From: Coprococcus sp.
GTDB lineage: Bacteria > Bacillota > Clostridia > Lachnospirales > Lachnospiraceae
Assembly: GCA_016297495.1 (NCBI GenBank)
Contig: JAEDGN010000004.1
Location: 1 to 64,000, forward strand
Length of the DNA stretch: 64,000 bases
Direction of reading: 5' to 3'
Positions 1 to 8,092 of this stretch are shown here, piece after piece. The position numbers and the translations under genes were made by a program. The notes under the pieces were generated by a model. It had not been told where the DNA came from. It worked only from the letters and a program-made list of their open reading frames with translations, and made no database searches. The number at the start of each line of letters is the position of its first letter. Position 1 is the stretch's first letter.

Positions 1-1541
1 TATTCAAACTCAATTGTTGCCGGTGGTTTCCCAGTGCAGTCATACATGACTCTGTTGACCCCCTTAACCTCATTGACAATTCTATTTGTCACCTTCGCCA
101 GTACTTCCCACGGAATCTGTGCAGCTTCCGCTGTCATGAAGTCGCTGGTGTTGACAGCGCGGAGAGCGATGGCGTAATCGTAGGTTCTGAAGTCACCCAT
201 GACGCCGACGGAGCGCATGTTGGTCAGTGCTGCAAAGTACTGGCCGAGGTTCTTATCGATGCCGGCCTTTGCAATTTCCTCACGATAGATATAGTCAGCC
301 TCCTGTACGATCTTGACCTTCTCTTCTGTTACCTCTCCGATGATTCGGATGCCGAGACCCGGGCCCGGGAATGGCTGACGATATACCAGATATTCCGGAA
401 TACCAAGTTCAAGACCGGCCTTGCGGACCTCATCCTTGAAGAGCATACGCAGCGGTTCGATGATTTCTTTAAAATCGACAACGTCCGGCAGACCGCCCAC
501 ATTGTGGTGGGATTTTATGACAGCAGACTTGCCAAGACCGCTTTCGATAACGTCCGGATAAATGGTTCCCTGTACAAGGAAATCTACGGAACCGATCTTC
601 TTGGCTTCTTCTTCAAATACACGGATGAATTCTTCGCCAATGATCTTACGTTTTTCTTCAGGCTCTGTTACGCCCTTTAATTTATCATAGTAGCGCTGCT
701 GAGCATTGACTCTGATGAAGTTCAGCTCGTAAGGGCCGTCCGGTCCGAAAACGGCTTCTACTTCATCGCCTTCGTTCTTGCGGAGAAGGCCGTGGTCAAC
801 GAATACACAGGTCAGCTGCTTGCCGATGGCCTTGGATAACAATACGGCCGCAACGGAAGAATCCACACCGCCTGATAATGCGCAGAGTACCTTGCCGTCT
901 CCGATTTTCTCACGGAGGGACTTAATAGTTGTCTCAACGAAGGAATCCATCTTCCAGTCGCCGGCACAGCCACAGACATCATATACAAAGTTGTGGAGCA
1001 TCTTCATGCCTTCTTTTGTATGCATAACTTCCGGATGGAACTGTGTTGCATATAACTTGCGCTCTGGACATTCCATGGCAGCTACCGGACATACCGGTGT
1101 CGTTGCTGTAACACGGAAGCCTTCCGGAGCCTGTTTGATATAGTCTGTATGGCTCATCCAGCAGACAGTATTCTTAGCAACATCATGGAATAATACAGAA
1201 TCTGTATCAACATCAACCTCTGTATGACCATACTCGCTGACAGGAGCTGTAGCGACTTCGCCGCCCAGTGTATAAGCCATCAGCTGTGAACCGTAGCAGA
1301 TACCCAGAATTGGGATACCCAGCTCGAAAATAGCCTTCTCATAATGAGGAGAAGTTTCGTCATAGACGCTGTTTGGTCCGCCCGTAAAAATGATTCCCTT
1401 TGGATTTAATGCTTTGATTTCATCCAATGACTTTGTATATGGCAGAACTTCGCAATATACATTACATTCCCTGACTCTTCGTGCAATTAACTGATTATAC
1501 TGGCCACCAAAGTCCAGTACGATAACCATTTCCTTTGCCAT
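1..1541 (-). CDS. guaA: GMP synthase (glutamine-hydrolysing), 3' end cut at the stop codon
   Basis: Converts XMP to GMP using ATP and glutamine, the last step of guanine nucleotide synthesis in the cytoplasm. My translation of the minus strand gives 513 codons from ATG at 1541, and the window edge removes the last base of the stop (TA-). The protein opens [20 protein letters not shown]. It shows the class I glutamine amidotransferase nucleophile motif GICYGSQL and the downstream QFHPEV. It also has the PP-loop ATP pyrophosphatase motif [10 protein letters not shown] and the C-terminal dimerisation region with [11 protein letters not shown]. Length and domain order match GuaA. An AGGGGG ribosome site lies just before the ATG. 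Nothing resembling a purine riboswitch was recognised in the leader. Confidence 0.97.
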   Translation of the reverse strand, partial: MAKEMVIVLDFGGQYNQLIARRVRECNVYCEVLPYTKSLDEIKALNPKGIIFTGGPNSVYDETSPHYEKAIFELGIPILGICYGSQLMAYTLGGEVATAPVSEYGHTEVDVDTDSVLFHDVAKNTVCWMSHTDYIKQAPEGFRVTATTPVCPVAAMECPERKLYATQFHPEVMHTKEGMKMLHNFVYDVCGCAGDWKMDSFVETTIKSLREKIGDGKVLCALSGGVDSSVAAVLLSKAIGKQLTCVFVDHGLLRKNEGDEVEAVFGPDGPYELNFIRVNAQQRYYDKLKGVTEPEEKRKIIGEEFIRVFEEEAKKIGSVDFLVQGTIYPDVIESGLGKSAVIKSHHNVGGLPDVVDFKEIIEPLRMLFKDEVRKAGLELGIPEYLVYRQPFPGPGLGIRIIGEVTEEKVKIVQEADYIYREEIAKAGIDKNLGQYFAALTNMRSVGVMGDFRTYDYAIALRAVNTSDFMTAEAAQIPWEVLAKVTNRIVNEVKGVNRVMYDCTGKPPATIEFE

Positions 1542-1622
1542 GGTGATCCCCCTGTATCTCATAATCTTTATTTTTAAGTTACACTTCCGATTTCTTTTCA
1601 GTTTATCTGAAGTTGTGACTAG

Positions 1623-1651
1623 ATTTTACACTATTTAAATATAAAATACAA
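1623..1651 (-). promoter_or_regulatory. Probable guaA promoter
   Basis: Minus-strand TTGTAT (1646-1651), 17-bp spacer, TAAAAT (1623-1628), about 80 bases before the guaA start. The -10 is good and the -35 is weak. A hairpin with CAGAAAA/TTTTCTG arms lies just upstream at about 1651-1684, between this promoter and the divergent one. Confidence 0.5.
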
Positions 1652-1684
1652 GGGCTATTCAGAAAATACGTTTTTCTGTTACCC

Positions 1685-1713
1685 TTGACACTGTCGACGC
1701 CAGGAACTACAAT
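1685..1713 (+). promoter_or_regulatory. Promoter of the alpha/beta hydrolase gene
   Basis: TTGACA (1685-1690), 17-bp spacer, TACAAT (1708-1713), about 48 bases before the hydrolase ATG. Near-consensus housekeeping promoter divergent from guaA. Confidence 0.7.
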
Positions 1714-1761
1714 AAATTTATACCTATTAATCATAATGTAACTTTCTTGGAGGGTGATACA

Positions 1762-2691
1762 ATGTTGCATGAATTTGAGTTTCCGTCTTTTAACGAACGT
1801 GATCAGGTGCAGGCATGGATTTATGTTCCTGCCGCAAAGCCGAAGGGAATTGTCCAGATTATCCATGGATTCGGTGAGCATTCCAGAAGATATCTCCACA
1901 TGATCGTGAAGTTCATGGATGCAGGCTATATTGTAGCCGCCGATGACCATGTGGGTCACGGCAAAACAGCAATGCAGAATAACACATGGGGTGATTGGGG
2001 TGATAAGGGCTTCCATACCATGATGGAGGATGAGCATACCCTGAAGACACTGGTCTGTGAAAAGTATCCGGATCTGCCATATTTCCTGTTCGGTCACAGC
2101 ATGGGCTCCTTCATTGTAAGAGATTATATTGCCAAATACGGTGATGAGTTGGCTGGTGCTGCCATGTGCGGCACCTGCGGCATTTTCAGGGGAGCCGCTG
2201 ATGCCGAGAAGAAACTGGCAGAGATCGTTGCCGCCGGACACGGCAAGGAATCCGACCCGCAGCTTGCAGGCGATTTAATGGGCTGGATGTGCGAGCGCTG
2301 CGGCGATATTGCCATCGGCAATGAGTGGATCTGTGCGGATCCTTATGTACAGAGAGACCATGCCGACGATCCTTTTGACGCATTTACAAAGCCGACATCC
2401 AATCAGTCTCTCTACTATTTTACCCAGATGATGAACGAGATTTCAAGCATCCAATGGGCCGAAAAAGTTCCGACATCTCTGCCTATTTATAATATTGGCG
2501 GCGATCAGGATCCTGTGGGCGAATACGGACAGGGTATCTATGAGGTTACCAACTGGCTGTGCAGTACGGGCCATAAGGTGACAACGAAGGTTTACTCCGG
2601 CTACCGCCATGAGATCCACAATTACAGCGATCTTAAAGATGAAGTGGAAAAAGGCATCACCGATTTCATGGATGGTGTTCTGAACGGTTAA
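1762..2691 (+). CDS. Alpha/beta hydrolase, monoacylglycerol lipase / serine aminopeptidase S33 type
   Basis: A 309-residue cytoplasmic hydrolase of the lysophospholipase/monoglyceride lipase group. It shows the oxyanion-side motif HGFGEH (35-40) and the nucleophile elbow GHSMGS with Ser113. A late Asp in GGDQDP and a C-terminal His in GYRHEIHNY probably complete the triad. There is no signal peptide or membrane segment. The start is the ATG at 1762, because GGAGGG sits seven bases before it; an in-frame TTG at 1747 would overlap that ribosome site. The substrate cannot be read from sequence. The last 26 bases overlap the convergent antiporter gene. Confidence 0.85.
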   Translation: MLHEFEFPSFNERDQVQAWIYVPAAKPKGIVQIIHGFGEHSRRYLHMIVKFMDAGYIVAADDHVGHGKTAMQNNTWGDWGDKGFHTMMEDEHTLKTLVCEKYPDLPYFLFGHSMGSFIVRDYIAKYGDELAGAAMCGTCGIFRGAADAEKKLAEIVAAGHGKESDPQLAGDLMGWMCERCGDIAIGNEWICADPYVQRDHADDPFDAFTKPTSNQSLYYFTQMMNEISSIQWAEKVPTSLPIYNIGGDQDPVGEYGQGIYEVTNWLCSTGHKVTTKVYSGYRHEIHNYSDLKDEVEKGITDFMDGVLNG

Positions 2692-3898
2692 TTTCTCCCG
2701 CCAGTTCAAATCCTTTCTTTGCCACAATAACAGCAATAATTTCATTAATAACTGCCGCAGCTGCGATGGTCCCTTTGACGATCATCGCCAGCTCCGGCTC
2801 ACTGGCCGATAATACGGAGCAGATGATTCCCGTAAATACAAGGGATACACCGGAATGAGGCAGTAAAGTCAAGCCAAGATATTTCTGGACTGTTTCCGGC
2901 ATTTTTGCTGCTTTTGCCCCCAGCCTTGCTCCAAAATATTTTCCTCCTGCTCTGGAACCGATATATATAAATGTATAAAGACCTGCTCCGAGAATCAGGT
3001 GATAATCAAGGGGGGCGCCCAGATCGACGATGGCCGCCACCAGACTGATTCCAAGTATAGGATTAAACCACTGAATTATCTCGTTCAATCTTTCTTCAGA
3101 AACCATATTTGAAAAAACTGCCGAGTAAGAAACACCCATCAGCATATAATTGAGGGTGATATTGGTAAATATCCGGGTATTAAAAATATATCCGATCACA
3201 ACGGTCAGAGTAATACCTCCGAGAAGCACACACAATGTCTTTCCCTTCCCGTTCACTTTCTTTAAAAGCACACCTGCAGGCAGTCCTGTCACAATTCCAA
3301 TAATAATCGGCAAAAATATCATAACGGGAATCATATAAAGAGGAATCGAGCCCCCCGATACCATTCTCGCAATAAAAGAATTGACTGTAAAGAATACAGC
3401 AATGGCAACGATATCATCCATGACAGCCATTGGAAGCAATGTATCCGTCACAGGCCCTTTTGCATGGAATTCATTGACAATGGAAATAGCCGGGGCCGGA
3501 GCCGTCGCAAGGGCGATGCCGCCAAAGACCAGAGCCAGATAAACCGGTACGCCGCTGGCAGCAAATACAATTCCAAATATCAGGGAAACCAGGAAAAATG
3601 TACCCTGAGACTGTGTGAGCGTTGTGACCACCAGTCCCTTCCCGTATTGCCGGAGCTTTTTCCACACGAACTCTGTACCAAGCATCAATCCGAAAGCACA
3701 TTGCATCCATGTAATGATGATTTTATACCAGCCCAGATCCATAATAGACTGCGACATAAGGCCTGCCGCATGGGGTCCCAAAAGCATTCCGACAATAAGC
3801 CATCCCAGAATGGCCGGCATCCTGATTTTATTGATCAGTTTCCCTTCTATAAAAACAATTATAAGTGTCAGGATCCATCTAATCACTAACAGTATCAT
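2666..3898 (-). CDS. Cation:proton antiporter (CPA2/NhaP-like membrane exchanger)
   Basis: A 410-residue, almost wholly hydrophobic protein with about 11-13 membrane segments and no cytosolic regulatory tail. The N-terminal MPAILGWLIVGMLLGP and the core PMAVMDDIVAIAVFF, with its DD pair, are typical of Na+/H+ exchanger folds, where the acidic residues bind the ion. Its start overlaps the end of the upstream tetR gene by 20 bases, so the two are almost certainly co-transcribed and TetR probably controls the exchanger. An AAAGGA ribosome site precedes ATG 3898. The transported ion (Na+, K+) or possible drug specificity is not decidable here. Confidence 0.82.
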   Translation of the reverse strand: MILLVIRWILTLIIVFIEGKLINKIRMPAILGWLIVGMLLGPHAAGLMSQSIMDLGWYKIIITWMQCAFGLMLGTEFVWKKLRQYGKGLVVTTLTQSQGTFFLVSLIFGIVFAASGVPVYLALVFGGIALATAPAPAISIVNEFHAKGPVTDTLLPMAVMDDIVAIAVFFTVNSFIARMVSGGSIPLYMIPVMIFLPIIIGIVTGLPAGVLLKKVNGKGKTLCVLLGGITLTVVIGYIFNTRIFTNITLNYMLMGVSYSAVFSNMVSEERLNEIIQWFNPILGISLVAAIVDLGAPLDYHLILGAGLYTFIYIGSRAGGKYFGARLGAKAAKMPETVQKYLGLTLLPHSGVSLVFTGIICSVLSASEPELAMIVKGTIAAAAVINEIIAVIVAKKGFELAGEINRSEHHP

Positions 3899-4505
3899 TT
3901 TTTTCAGTCCTTTCTGCTATTCCGTAGAGCATTAGATCAATCAGTTTGTGAATCGTTACTTCATGCAGGATGATCTGCTCATCCATCGTCATGGGATCTG
4001 CCAGAGACTGTATGAAGCTGCGATTATAAAATGTCTGTATCATTGAAAAATAGGAAAGGGCATCTGCTTCTGTAATTCCCTTTCTTAAAGAATGCTTTGA
4101 CAATTCCTTCTTACAGATTTCATTATTCAGTGCGTCAAAAGCTTTGAATATCTCCTGAATCCTTTCTGTCAGGATTCCTGCCGGATTGGTCCGGGCTTCC
4201 ATAAAAATATGTGCCTCTGCTTCATATTCTCTGAAAAATGCCATACGTGCATTCATATAACTGGCAAAACTGTTCTCCGCATGGCGCTCCCTGATATATG
4301 CCATCAGCCTCTCACAGCTGATTTTTACACACTCCAGATAAAGTGTATCCTTGTCAGAAAAATTATAGTAAATAAGTCCCTTATTAATACCGGTCTTGCA
4401 AATATGATTAATACTTCCCGCCATATAACCTTTTTTCCCAAATTCCATCATTGCCGCATGGATTATTTTGGCTCTTGTAATAGCTGTTTTTTCTTCCTGT
4501 TTCAT
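3879..4505 (-). CDS. TetR-family transcriptional repressor
   Basis: A 208-residue regulator with an N-terminal TetR helix-turn-helix (residues about 8-55: TRAKIIHAAMMEFGKKGYMA, then INKGLIYYNFSDKDTLY). The C-terminal ligand-binding domain is variable. The start is ATG 4505, with AGGAGG five bases upstream; the TTG just before it is too close to that site. It forms an operon with the overlapping antiporter gene. Two matching 16-bp inverted repeats in its promoter argue for autorepression. The inducer is unknown. Confidence 0.9.
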   Translation of the reverse strand: MKQEEKTAITRAKIIHAAMMEFGKKGYMAGSINHICKTGINKGLIYYNFSDKDTLYLECVKISCERLMAYIRERHAENSFASYMNARMAFFREYEAEAHIFMEARTNPAGILTERIQEIFKAFDALNNEICKKELSKHSLRKGITEADALSYFSMIQTFYNRSFIQSLADPMTMDEQIILHEVTIHKLIDLMLYGIAERTEKNDTVSD

Positions 4506-4527
4506 CAATACCTCCTCAGGTCATAAA

Positions 4528-4571
4528 TTAACCATCCGGTCAATAATATCATAAATTGACTTGATGGTCAA
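4528..4571 (-). promoter_or_regulatory. tetR-antiporter promoter with twin TetR operators
   Basis: The minus-strand promoter is TTGACC (RC of 4566-4571), 17 bp, TATTAT (RC of 4543-4548). Two copies of TTRAC-N6-GTCAA overlap it: TTAACCATCCGGTCAA at 4528-4543 on the plus strand and TTGACCATCAAGTCAA at 4556-4571 on the minus strand. They match at 13 of 16 positions. One covers the -35 and the other abuts the -10, the expected arrangement for a self-repressing TetR. Confidence 0.8.
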
Positions 4572-4623
4572 TATTTCTAGAACTTTATTCTGACTTTATA
4601 TAGGATTTTTTACCTTCCTATGC

Positions 4624-4629
4624 TATAAT
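4624..4629 (+). promoter_or_regulatory. Candidate -10 box of the SNF2 helicase gene
   Basis: TATAAT lies 52 bases before the SNF2 ATG. No convincing -35 is visible 16-18 bp upstream, so the promoter may be weak or activator-dependent. Confidence 0.4.
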
Positions 4630-4681
4630 TATTTATTGCACTAATATGCACATTTAAAGCAGCTGCTGAAAGGAGTTTCCG

Positions 4682-7600
4682 ATGGCAATTACCAGAATGA
4701 CGATCATGAAAGCATCCTCCGACAGTGATTATCGAAGGGGGCAGGATATTTTTCTGATTGATAAGAGAATCTCAGATTTTGAAATAGATATGAATCCGTT
4801 CACCAATACGCCTATGATCATGGCGTCTGTTTCTGATGCCGATGGCACTGTCAATGAAGTGGAAGTTTCTATTGATGAAGATGAAAGCCAGATTATTGGA
4901 AGTTTTTGCTCCTGTCCGGATTTTTATAGCACAGATGGTTTATGCCGTCATTGTGTCGCTGTCTTATTGAAATATATTTCACGCCGTCATATTCAGTCCT
5001 CCGGGCGTGTGATCCCAAACCGTAATGAACGTATCGGACAATCCATGATTGAATCCTATATACAAAGAGACACTTCGTCCCATCCTGACCAGTCCGTTAC
5101 CGGTATGATCGAGCTGGAACCAATCCTTCATCAGGAATACAGCAAGCTTTCTGTTGAATTTAAAATAGGCGCAAAAAAGAAATATGTTGTAAAAGATCTT
5201 CTGGAACTGGCACGTCTGGTGAGGGAGCATGAGCTCTTCGAATATGGAAAAAACCTGAAGTTTTATCATGAGTGGGAAGCCTTTTCCGAATCAAGCCGTC
5301 CTCTGCTGGATTTTATTATTCGGCGGGCAGAGGAATACGAATACCATTTTCAATATGTCCAGGAAAACAGTTACAGCTTCCGGACAATGAAAGCCTTGCG
5401 TTTTCTTCCCCTTTCACCCTCGGCCATTGATGATTTCCTGAGTCTGATGACCGGCCGTACCATCCAGTTCCAATTTAAAAAGCAGATGCTGAATATCCAG
5501 ATCGTCGATGGTGATCCCGAGCTTGAACTGAAACTGGCCCAGGACAATACCATGTCGTACCGTCTGTCTCTTGAATCCTGTCACAGTATTGCCGGAGCCC
5601 ATACCTTCTGGCTGCTGAAGGATAAAATACTTTACCACTGCACACCGGAGTTCACAAAGGATATGAAAATATTTTTGTGTGAAATGGAACGTCAGCAGAC
5701 AGACACCCTGTTACTGTCCGAAAAACAGATGATTCCGTTCTGCGGCAGTGTCCTGAAAGCCATTGGCAGTCACGCAGAAATTACTGCCACAGATATTGAC
5801 CTTGCAGCTTTTATGCCGCCGGAAGTCAGCTTCAGCATCTATCTGGATAATCCCCGCGAAGACAGCATCAGCTGTACAGCCTATGCACAGTATGGGGAGG
5901 AACAGATTGCCCTCACCACACCGATCACCTGCGATGACGGTTATCGTGATGCTGCCCGTGAATTCAGGGTACTGACGGCTATCCGCACTTATTTTAGAAA
6001 AACAGCATCCGAAAATGCCGCAGATGGAGATTTTATCATAGAGAATGATGAGCAGGCCGTCTTTATGTTTCTGGAACAGGGACTTCCCCATTTCTATCAG
6101 CTGGGCGAGGTTTTTATATCAGAAAACATGAAACAGATCCGCATCATTTCTGCTCCGAAGGCTGCTGTCGGTGTCTCCATTGCCAGCGGTTTGCTGGAGC
6201 TGGATATTCAGTCCGGTGATATGCCTTATGATGAACTGGCCGGAATTCTAAACAGCTACCGCAGGCGCAAAAAATATTATAAGTTAAAATCAGGTCAGTA
6301 TCTGCGTCTGGAAAACAATTCACTGAGCGTTCTCTCAGAACTGGCAGACGGACTGCATCTGTCTGATAAAGATATCCGCAGCGGAAAGATTTCACTGCCC
6401 CTCTACCGTTCCTCCTATGTGGATTCCGTACTGAACCATCATGCCAGTGATATCCAGACCCATCGGGACCGGTATTTCAAATCACTGATCAGAGATCTGA
6501 AATCCGTGGAGGACAGTGACTACGAAGTACCCGAACATTTGAAGCCAGTCCTCCGCGACTACCAAAAGACGGGCTACCGTTGGCTTCAGACCATTGCCCA
6601 TCTGGGCTTCGGCGGTATCCTCGCAGATGATATGGGTCTTGGCAAAACACTCCAGATCATTACGCTGCTGGCCGCCGCCAGACAGTCAGATAAGCATTCT
6701 GTCAGTCTGATCATCTGCCCATCATCACTGGTCTACAACTGGTACAGTGAAATTGAACGCTTTACACCGGAGCTGACAACGCTTCTGATAACAGGCACCG
6801 CCGATGAACGCCAGGAAAAGCTTCAGTATTATAATGATTATGATATTCTGATTACCTCTTACGACATGCTGAAACGTGATATCGATTACTATGATGGGCT
6901 GTCTTTCCGCTATCAGATCATCGATGAGGCCCAGTTTATCAAGAATCACAATACACAGGCCTCCCGTTCCGTACGCCGGATCCACTCTGTCACTCGTTTT
7001 GCCCTCACCGGAACACCGATCGAGAACCGCCTGAACGAGCTCTGGAGCATTTTTGAATACCTGATGCCTGGATTCCTCTATCCTTATCAATATTTCCGCT
7101 CAGAAATAGAACAGCCTATTGTGGAAAGCAAGGATGAAATAGCCGCCAATCGACTTAAACAGCTGGTGAAGCCATTTATCATGCGGCGTCTGAAATCGGA
7201 TGTGCTGAAGGAGCTCCCGGACAAACTGGAAAACGCCGTCTATTCTCAGATGACGGATGAACAGCAGAAACTATACGATGCCAATGCCCTGCAGCTCCAG
7301 AAAGGTCTTGAGCAGCAGAGCGATGACGCATTTAAAACCGGAAAAATACAGATACTGGCGGAGCTTACAAAGCTGCGGCAGCTCTGCTGTGACCCGGCTC
7401 TTGTCTATGACAATTATCACGGCGGCTCTGCCAAACTGGATACCTGTATCCAGCTGGTTCAGAACGCCATGGCCGGCGGCCATAAGGTGTTACTGTTCTC
7501 TCAGTTTACGTCCATGCTGGATATTATCGAGCGGAGGCTGAAAACAGAGAGGATTCTGTATTACCGACTGGATGGCAGCACTAAAAGTGAGAAGCGGACA

Positions 7601-7936
7601 CGCCTTGTTAATGACTTCAATGAGAATGCCGTTCCTGTTTTTCTGATCTCACTGAAAGCAGGTGGAACCGGTCTGAATCTCACAGGCGCTGACATTGTCA
7701 TCCACTATGATCCATGGTGGAACGCAGCCGCCCAGAATCAGGCCACAGACAGGGCCCACCGTATCGGCCAGACCAGAACAGTCACCGTATATAAAATCAT
7801 TGCCCGTCATACCATTGAAGAAAAAATTCTGCAGCTTCAGGAATCAAAAAAGGAGTTGGCTGATCAGATCATCTCCGGAGAAGGTATCTCGGCCGCCCAG
7901 CTGACAAGAGAGGATTTGCTGAATATCCTGCAATAG
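4682..7936 (+). CDS. SNF2/Swi2-family DNA helicase with N-terminal SWIM zinc finger
   Basis: A 1084-residue DNA-dependent ATPase. The SWIM finger (C76, C78, C88, H90) is followed by a long middle region of the bacterial SNF2 type. The SF2 core then shows DDMGLGKTLQII (Walker A, about residue 650), DEAQFIKN (motif II, about 748) and LTGTPIENR (motif III). The helicase C-terminal lobe has LFSQFTSMLDIIERRL and AHRIGQTRTVTVYKI (motif VI). Such proteins translocate on duplex DNA and displace bound proteins; the cellular role in bacteria is usually unknown. AAAGGAG precedes the ATG. It is a single-gene unit ended by a hairpin at 7978-8020, with no nuclease or methyltransferase beside it, so a defence role is not suggested by context. 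Confidence 0.93.
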   Translation: MAITRMTIMKASSDSDYRRGQDIFLIDKRISDFEIDMNPFTNTPMIMASVSDADGTVNEVEVSIDEDESQIIGSFCSCPDFYSTDGLCRHCVAVLLKYISRRHIQSSGRVIPNRNERIGQSMIESYIQRDTSSHPDQSVTGMIELEPILHQEYSKLSVEFKIGAKKKYVVKDLLELARLVREHELFEYGKNLKFYHEWEAFSESSRPLLDFIIRRAEEYEYHFQYVQENSYSFRTMKALRFLPLSPSAIDDFLSLMTGRTIQFQFKKQMLNIQIVDGDPELELKLAQDNTMSYRLSLESCHSIAGAHTFWLLKDKILYHCTPEFTKDMKIFLCEMERQQTDTLLLSEKQMIPFCGSVLKAIGSHAEITATDIDLAAFMPPEVSFSIYLDNPREDSISCTAYAQYGEEQIALTTPITCDDGYRDAAREFRVLTAIRTYFRKTASENAADGDFIIENDEQAVFMFLEQGLPHFYQLGEVFISENMKQIRIISAPKAAVGVSIASGLLELDIQSGDMPYDELAGILNSYRRRKKYYKLKSGQYLRLENNSLSVLSELADGLHLSDKDIRSGKISLPLYRSSYVDSVLNHHASDIQTHRDRYFKSLIRDLKSVEDSDYEVPEHLKPVLRDYQKTGYRWLQTIAHLGFGGILADDMGLGKTLQIITLLAAARQSDKHSVSLIICPSSLVYNWYSEIERFTPELTTLLITGTADERQEKLQYYNDYDILITSYDMLKRDIDYYDGLSFRYQIIDEAQFIKNHNTQASRSVRRIHSVTRFALTGTPIENRLNELWSIFEYLMPGFLYPYQYFRSEIEQPIVESKDEIAANRLKQLVKPFIMRRLKSDVLKELPDKLENAVYSQMTDEQQKLYDANALQLQKGLEQQSDDAFKTGKIQILAELTKLRQLCCDPALVYDNYHGGSAKLDTCIQLVQNAMAGGHKVLLFSQFTSMLDIIERRLKTERILYYRLDGSTKSEKRTRLVNDFNENAVPVFLISLKAGGTGLNLTGADIVIHYDPWWNAAAQNQATDRAHRIGQTRTVTVYKIIARHTIEEKILQLQESKKELADQIISGEGISAAQLTREDLLNILQ

Positions 7937-7977
7937 AGACTGTCTGTGCGAACAGTTTCACATACAATGAATTTTAA

Positions 7978-8020
7978 AAGGACCACTGCAAATAATCGGC
8001 CTTTTTTGCAGTGGTCCCTT
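7978..8020. terminator. Bidirectional terminator between SNF2 and uvrA
   Basis: The arms GGACCACTGCA (7980-7990) and TGCAGTGGTCC (8007-8017) form a strong hairpin with flanking A and T runs. It can end both the plus-strand SNF2 message and the minus-strand uvrBA message. Confidence 0.85.
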
Positions 8021-8092
8021 TTCTATTAATTACCAAATCCATATTTTTTGCTTTACATTAAGCAGATCCTCCACATAGGCCCGGGAAGCTTA

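Noticed and set aside
1542..1761. Purine riboswitch before guaA
   Set aside because: I looked for the conserved purine aptamer core and paired loops and did not find them; only a simple hairpin is present.
1603..2241. 212-codon minus-strand frame over the hydrolase gene
   Set aside because: Shadow of the alpha/beta hydrolase, which has the GHSMGS motif and a good ribosome site.
4682..7936. SNF2 helicase as part of a phage-defence system
   Set aside because: No methyltransferase, nuclease, DISARM or similar partner is adjacent; it is a single gene with its own terminator.
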